A stretch of 24,572 nucleotides of DNA, from contig JNEM01013303.1 in the NCBI GenBank assembly GCA_000697335.1, forward strand, positions 1 through 24,572, in the 5' to 3' direction. Position 1 is the stretch's first letter, and the number at the start of each line of letters is the position of its first letter. Position numbers and translations under genes: made by a program. The stretch comes from Conidiobolus incongruus B7586. Lineage: Eukaryota; Entomophthoromycota; Entomophthoromycetes; Entomophthorales; Conidiobolaceae. Below the pieces are notes generated by a model. It worked only from the letters and a program-made list of their open reading frames with translations. It ran no database searches and had not been told where the DNA came from. Below are positions 19,584 to 24,572 of this stretch, piece after piece.

Positions 19584-22500
19584 TTAACCATCAACACCAA
19601 AGCATCCAAACATGCCTCTGGTATACTTCTCCGATTTGGCTACCAATTTGCCGAGTTCCTGCAGTTTGGGATTGGAGGCATCGAGAGGGGGGGAAGTTGG
19701 TTTGTACTGAGTGCGTTGGACCCAATGAATCAACTTATCATAATTCGTTTTGGAATATTGCGAAGTGTACGGTTTTAAAGTGTTTTTAATGAACCCAATT
19801 TCGAGAGTAGCCTAAAATTAATGTTTGTATATTATAAATGAATAGGGAACAAAATCAAAATTACTTGTAGGGCACCCTCCATTCCAAATACCTTCAACTT
19901 TCCAAACAATTCTAAGCAGGCTTGACTTACCCGATCGCTGAGGTGAGGCATGATTTCCTTGAGCATTTTTGTTGAGATTTTAGTGATTTCGGCGTGAATT
20001 AATACTAAACACATGAGAGTATCATAAACATAAGGACGAATTTCTAAATAACGGTGAATAAATAAAATAAGGAGCAGTTGATTATAATTACCTAATGGTA
20101 CTCCATCTTTGTCCCACATAAAATCGGACTTAATAATTCCTCTTTCAAGGATACGATGAATTCTGATGAATTTGAGATCAATATAATTATCAAACAATTC
20201 CTTTTTAAGTTTTTTGAATCCGATTTTGATGTCTTTGACGTCACCCATCTTACTAAATTGGAACTTAGTTTGAAGGTGACTGAACAGTTGATTCAGGCCC
20301 TTCTCCGTTTGGACAGCGTAGTTCAGAGCGGAGAGCATGCGAATACCCTAAATATAGATTAGTCAGTTGGATTGGTGGATATTTTTGATGAGTCTACCTT
20401 TTCTGGATCTACTACTAATATTGGAGCATTATTGATATCATTCTGATTATTGGTTTGAGGTAATTCATTAAATGCGTAAGTTCTTAACTCCGCCAAGAAG
20501 GCCAGGATAGTTTCGATGAGAGTAGGGACGATAATATTAAACATTTTGTCCTCCTCTTCCTTAGGATCGATACACATGGTCACTGGAACCACATTGTAGA
20601 TGGAGGCTAAGCTATCCAGACTAAACGTTTGGAAGTCGAGAAAGTGTTTAGCGATTTGAGAGGTGACACCCTCATCAGATTGGAAGAGGTACTTGATATC
20701 GTTGCGCCACACGTCGCAGTACATGGTGATACAGTCGGTTCGTACCATAATCAACGTGTCGTACAATAGATTGCGAGTGTCGGTCTTCAGGGTGATAGGC
20801 CTTGATTCCTGAATTGCTGAATTGATTTCCACGGCAATTTGAGAGATGTAATAACCGATAACGTAAGAATTAGTAGTGTTTACAGGGAGTGGAGGTAGTG
20901 ATGCATTCCCTAAAATCTGGGCACTCGCTTGAGAAATTTGATCGGGATGGAATAGTCTATAAATAGATAGACCTAGCATTTCAAACACGTCATGATTCAT
21001 TGAATGCCACTGAACCCATGTCATATCGCCAGGGAATTGGGTACGGCGAGTTTCGTTACGATCCAACTGGATAAACAAACGATGAAGTTCGGGGATTGTT
21101 TTGGCCACAACACTCAACAAAAGTTTTGCTTCATCGAGTGTACTGCGCAAGATTTTGCTCTCTTTGGAGGCTTCGATATGATTTTGGAATACATTATTAC
21201 CGAAAGAAGATAAAAGGTGGTTGAAATGCTTCAAATTGAATTCTTTGTCGTTTTGAGATGTTGATTTGGGGTCTGTAGAATTTGTAGATATGATGTCTAA
21301 AATAGCATTAATATAAATAAAATATTAAAATAAATTCTGCAAATCTAATTGCTTGTAACCACTTGAGTATGCTCGCTAAACGCTCTATAAATATAATCAG
21401 CCAACCAAATATGCTGATTATGAATATAATAGAGGAGAGGATCTTTGTTAGAATCTAATTGAAGTAATAATTCAATATACTTGGCTTGAGACTCGATCTC
21501 CATCCAATGATCATCCAATTTGCAGAACAAATTATCTCGAACCTTATCCATACTAAAATCGATCTTCTGCCAAATTTTCTCCATCAAAGAATTCAAACTA
21601 TTCGAGTTATTTGAATCTTGTTGAATATTTTTGAGAAGTTGTTTGCCTCGCTTGTAGTCTTTGACGATTTGATCGTATTTGGTTTGTTTCATGTTGGATA
21701 TTAAAGTACCTGGTAAATCGAAGTAGAAGCGATGTCGTTCTAAATGTGACATGATGTTACGAATTTCTTCGGCTTTGCTACTGCGGTGGATGATGGGATC
21801 AAATATGGCATTGGCTTGTTCGACAGCCTCTAAGATAGTAATGAGGTGAATATAGGCATGTAATTACTAAGATTAATTTTCGAGATATCACCATCTAAAT
21901 AAATGATCAAATTGTCAGTGCCATACCCAGTTTCGGGAATCATCTCCTTTTCAATCATTTCTTCATGTACATCTAAATCACTAATTAACACCAAGAACTA
22001 TAGCTAACATACAATAAGCTTACCATCTACGGTACTCTTAGCACCGACAAACCCATCAAAATTTGTCTTAACCAGAGATCTTAGGGACTGGGACTGTTCC
22101 TTCATCTTATACCTCAACTTTTCATTACCCCTTATCAAATCCTGCTTCGGGGTCTCATAATGAATCAGCTGTAAAAATATTTTGGGATTAAATTCTTTGT
22201 GATTAATATTCATTTCATTTTCTATTGAAGTATTAGTTATTGCTAGTAATTGTAAAGATTAAATTAAGTTGCCCGTAAATTTGAAATTAGGTTTTTTTAG
22301 ATTTTGTACTATAAAAAATTCGATTAACAATGATTCTATCTATTAATAATTTATTACTTAATAGTTCTATAAACTTCCAAAGGGTCCTTCAATCCTCCAG
22401 TCAATGTCGTGTCACTCACAAATCCGTTAACATCTTCAGGTTCGTTCAACTTCTGAGCGACTACAGCCTGCTGGTGGGAGCTTAAGGTTTTTGAATAATC

Positions 22501-22786
22501 GTGTAAATGCCACTCTTTAGTGTCGAAATTGTCAGTTTGATAAAATCTTAAAACTATTCCAAAATTAACTATGTAATCATTGTAATTTATAAAAAGTTGA
22601 ATTACTATCATTGGTTTCTTCTTCGCTATATTCGCTAAATGAGGCCACCGTAGGAGTTTTGACACTTGAAGATATTGTCAATTGTGAAATCCTCCTTCTT
22701 GGAGGCACTACTGGAGAAGTTTGAGATTGAGGAGTACTTGGTTGACTATTATAGTATTCTGGATTCGGTAAAGGTTTCCTTGACAT
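19584..22786 (-). CDS. SEC5: Exocyst complex component SEC5 (EXOC2), about 9 exons
   Basis: Subunit of the exocyst, the octameric complex that tethers secretory vesicles to the plasma membrane. Exons (minus): 22786-22606, 22553 to about 22358, about 22240-22024, 21972-21892, 21829 to about 21363, 21296-20398, 20347-20092, 20043-19865 and 19811-19584. That gives roughly 900 residues. Recognised by the fungal-type start (ILRFYQTDNFDTKEW, GLKDPLE), then FNPKIFLQLIHYETPKQDL, SLRSLVKTNFDGFVGAKSTVDD, GYGTDNL, RSSKAEEIRN, LERHRFYFDLPGTL, DYKRGKQLL, QAKYIELLLQLDSNKDP and NQHIWLADYIYRAF, all matching the Sec5 core block by block. The C-terminal half (LVVDPEKGIRMLSAL, HAEITKIS, GMEGALQATLEIGFIK) also follows the family. 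An N-terminal PPRR-rich segment precedes the core. Two junctions (exons 2/3 and 5/6) cannot be joined in frame by a canonical GT-AG intron, so those boundaries are approximate. Confidence 0.9.
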
Positions 22787-23647
22787 TATTGAACCAATGA
22801 TTTAATTATTATATTTTATATTGATTAACTAAATTATATTATTATTATTATTATTATTATTTTTAAATTAATTAAATTGTTTATGTAAATTAGTTAAATT
22901 GAGACTTTATAAAAATTAATTTATAAATAATACATTATATTTCCATATTATAATGGGAAATTTGGATTTTACAGTCACCCTAAAACCAATTTTTATTTAA
23001 TTTGAACAAATTAAAATAAATTCAATTTTAAAATTATACAAAAATTAATTGGTTGATGTATGATTTTTGAACAAAATACAAAAAATTTGATACAATTTTT
23101 AATTTATTGAAGAATGATATGCTTGAATTCATCATCAAGTTTTATAAAAGTATCATAATCTAAAATCTTAGAATGATTTTAGTTTTATTTAAAAAATTAC
23201 TTATTATCAATTAATGATAACAAACAAAAATTTAATATTTCATATTCATCTGATAAATTACTAATAATATATTTGGAATAATGATAATTGAATATATAAT
23301 TGACTCATTACTTTTATATTCAATTTCACATATTTTCATTTATAGTTATTTGTTTTGATTTTAATTCAATATTGTTTGAAAATAAGTTAAAAATGAATAA
23401 TTAATCATTTTATATAGTTTGATTGGAATATTATGAATATAAATATTACAATTATGAATCATTATTCCATAGTATCAATTCTCATTCATTTTGAAAATAT
23501 ATTGCTAACTTTAAATATAACATTATTAAATTTAAATTCATTTTATCACTCTTTATTATATATATTGATTTAGGTTTTTTAATATAATGAAAATATTAAC
23601 TTTTAATTTAATTATAGATCTAGATAATAAAATCTTTATAAAATTGA
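22787..23647. other. AT-rich region upstream of SEC5, no gene seen
   Basis: Contains an ATT/TTA trinucleotide microsatellite (about 22837-22861) some 50 bp before the SEC5 start, probably within its promoter or 5' leader, then featureless AT-rich sequence. A block resembling a mariner end (AATGGGAAATTT near 22952) has no partner that I can find. Confidence 0.5.
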
Positions 23648-24572
23648 AAAAGTCAGTTCATAAAGAAATGGCAAACTTTTTAATTACTGGTTTTTCAAAT
23701 ATATTCCTAGTTTTGGGAAATTAAATATATATAATATATATTGGAGACTAAATATTCTGAATATATATATATATTTATATATACTTTTATAATTATTTTT
23801 TTACTATAATATTTTAATTTAAAATTTGAGGTTAAATTTAATTATATTGAGATTAGATAGTGATCATCAAAAGTCATTTATTTTATTATTATTAAAACTT
23901 AAACATAAACCCTCTAAAATCATTTAAGATATAAAATAGCTTAAAATGATAATTTTTTATTTAAAATTACAAATTATTATTAAATTCACCATTTAAAGTT
24001 AAAAAAGTTAGTATTTAAAATTTACTTAAAATTGAAAGATTAATTTCTATTATTTTTTCTATTCATTAATAAAGTAAAAAAATTTATTGAAAAACACCTA
24101 TTATTTTCAATTATAGAATTATCTAAGTAATTTATTTTTAATTATATAAGATTTTACATATATAAAACTTAGATTAATTAGTAGAAATATAGAATAAATA
24201 CCTTATAGTTTAATTAATACTTAAATAAACTAGAGTAATTGTAATTAATTAAAACTTATTAATATATTATCAAAAATAAAGGTTTTTAGAGTGAATTATT
24301 ATAATTAATAAATTTTAAACTCTTTTATATAACCCCTAACTTAAAAATAAAATAAGATAATAAGTTAAAATTATCTATTTTATAAATTCTAATGAACAAA
24401 TTTTTTATTAATAAGCAAATATTAATTATCATTATAAATTATAGTTATATAGAGTTCTTTTACTTAATTTTAAAAGATAAATAATTAAAAATATATTTGA
24501 TATTGTTTTATTAATTTAAATAATTTCTAATTAGTAATCTTATTATATATTAAGAATATTTATTATTTTACA
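23648..24572 (+). mobile_element. Second mariner relic, cut by the window edge
   Basis: From about 23648 the sequence follows the first mariner element in the same orientation. It shares AAAGAAATGG near its left end, the ATCAAAAGT...TTATTTTA block (23871 onward), the AAACC-TT-AAAATCATTTAA block, the helix-turn-helix region (about 24040-24190) and the AATAAATACCTTATA block (24193). It is clearly more decayed, with indels and many stops, so it is an older or differently treated copy. The right end lies beyond the window. The left boundary is good to perhaps 10-20 bases. Confidence 0.75.

Noticed and set aside
22940-22975. AATGGGAAATTT block resembling a mariner end
   Set aside because: Only about 12 bases match, there is no opposite end at a sensible distance, and no internal homology was seen.
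1-24572. tRNA genes and CRISPR-like regular arrays
   Set aside because: TTCGAAT-type words (for example near 313, 10188, 17624, 18644) are not embedded in cloverleaf-capable sequence, and no evenly spaced identical repeats with unique spacers were found.

Overview
The window looks like nuclear DNA of an AT-rich eukaryote, most likely a fungus and perhaps an early-diverging zygomycete of the Conidiobolus type. The evidence is very AT-rich intergenic DNA, many short GT-AG introns (47-66 bp), a SEC5 whose N-terminal layout matches fungal orthologues, stand-alone fungal-style housekeeping enzymes, and mariner-type DNA transposons. The phylum is an inference. Host genes end in ordinary TAA, so the standard code fits.

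Five genes look functional. (1) An eight-exon Rab GTPase on the minus strand (1447-2454). (2) A nine-exon LCLAT1/AGPAT-type lysophospholipid acyltransferase on the plus strand (11306-12672). (3) A four-exon ACAD10/11-type phosphotransferase-fold protein on the plus strand (12973-14232). (4) An intronless, probably secreted, 817-residue Asp/Tyr/Ser/Lys-repeat protein on the minus strand (14412-16865). (5) The exocyst subunit SEC5 on the minus strand (19584-22786), with about nine exons. The Rab GTPase and SEC5 both belong to membrane traffic, the acyltransferase remodels membrane lipids, and the repeat protein could be cargo of that secretory route. There is no operon-like linkage. Genes 2 and 3 are tandem, and genes 3 and 4 converge with 179 bp between stop codons.

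The rest is mostly AT-rich and holds relics. A full-length dead mariner (about 4291-5619) keeps one reading frame of canonical length (344 codons) with nine internal TAA/TAG codons and no frameshift. A second, more decayed relative runs off the right edge (from about 23648). A nearly identical orphan right end lies at 6496-6588. Around 7.5-10.6 kb are decayed host gene pieces: a leucine-rich-repeat-like relic (minus strand) and two inverted copies of one unrecognised gene fragment, whose 139-bp cores differ at one base while their flanks are clearly diverged.

The points most worth a second look are the nonsense-only, CpA-biased decay of the mariner, the mosaic identity of the inverted pair, the regular acidic/tyrosine repeat protein, and two SEC5 exon junctions that no canonical GT-AG intron joins in frame.
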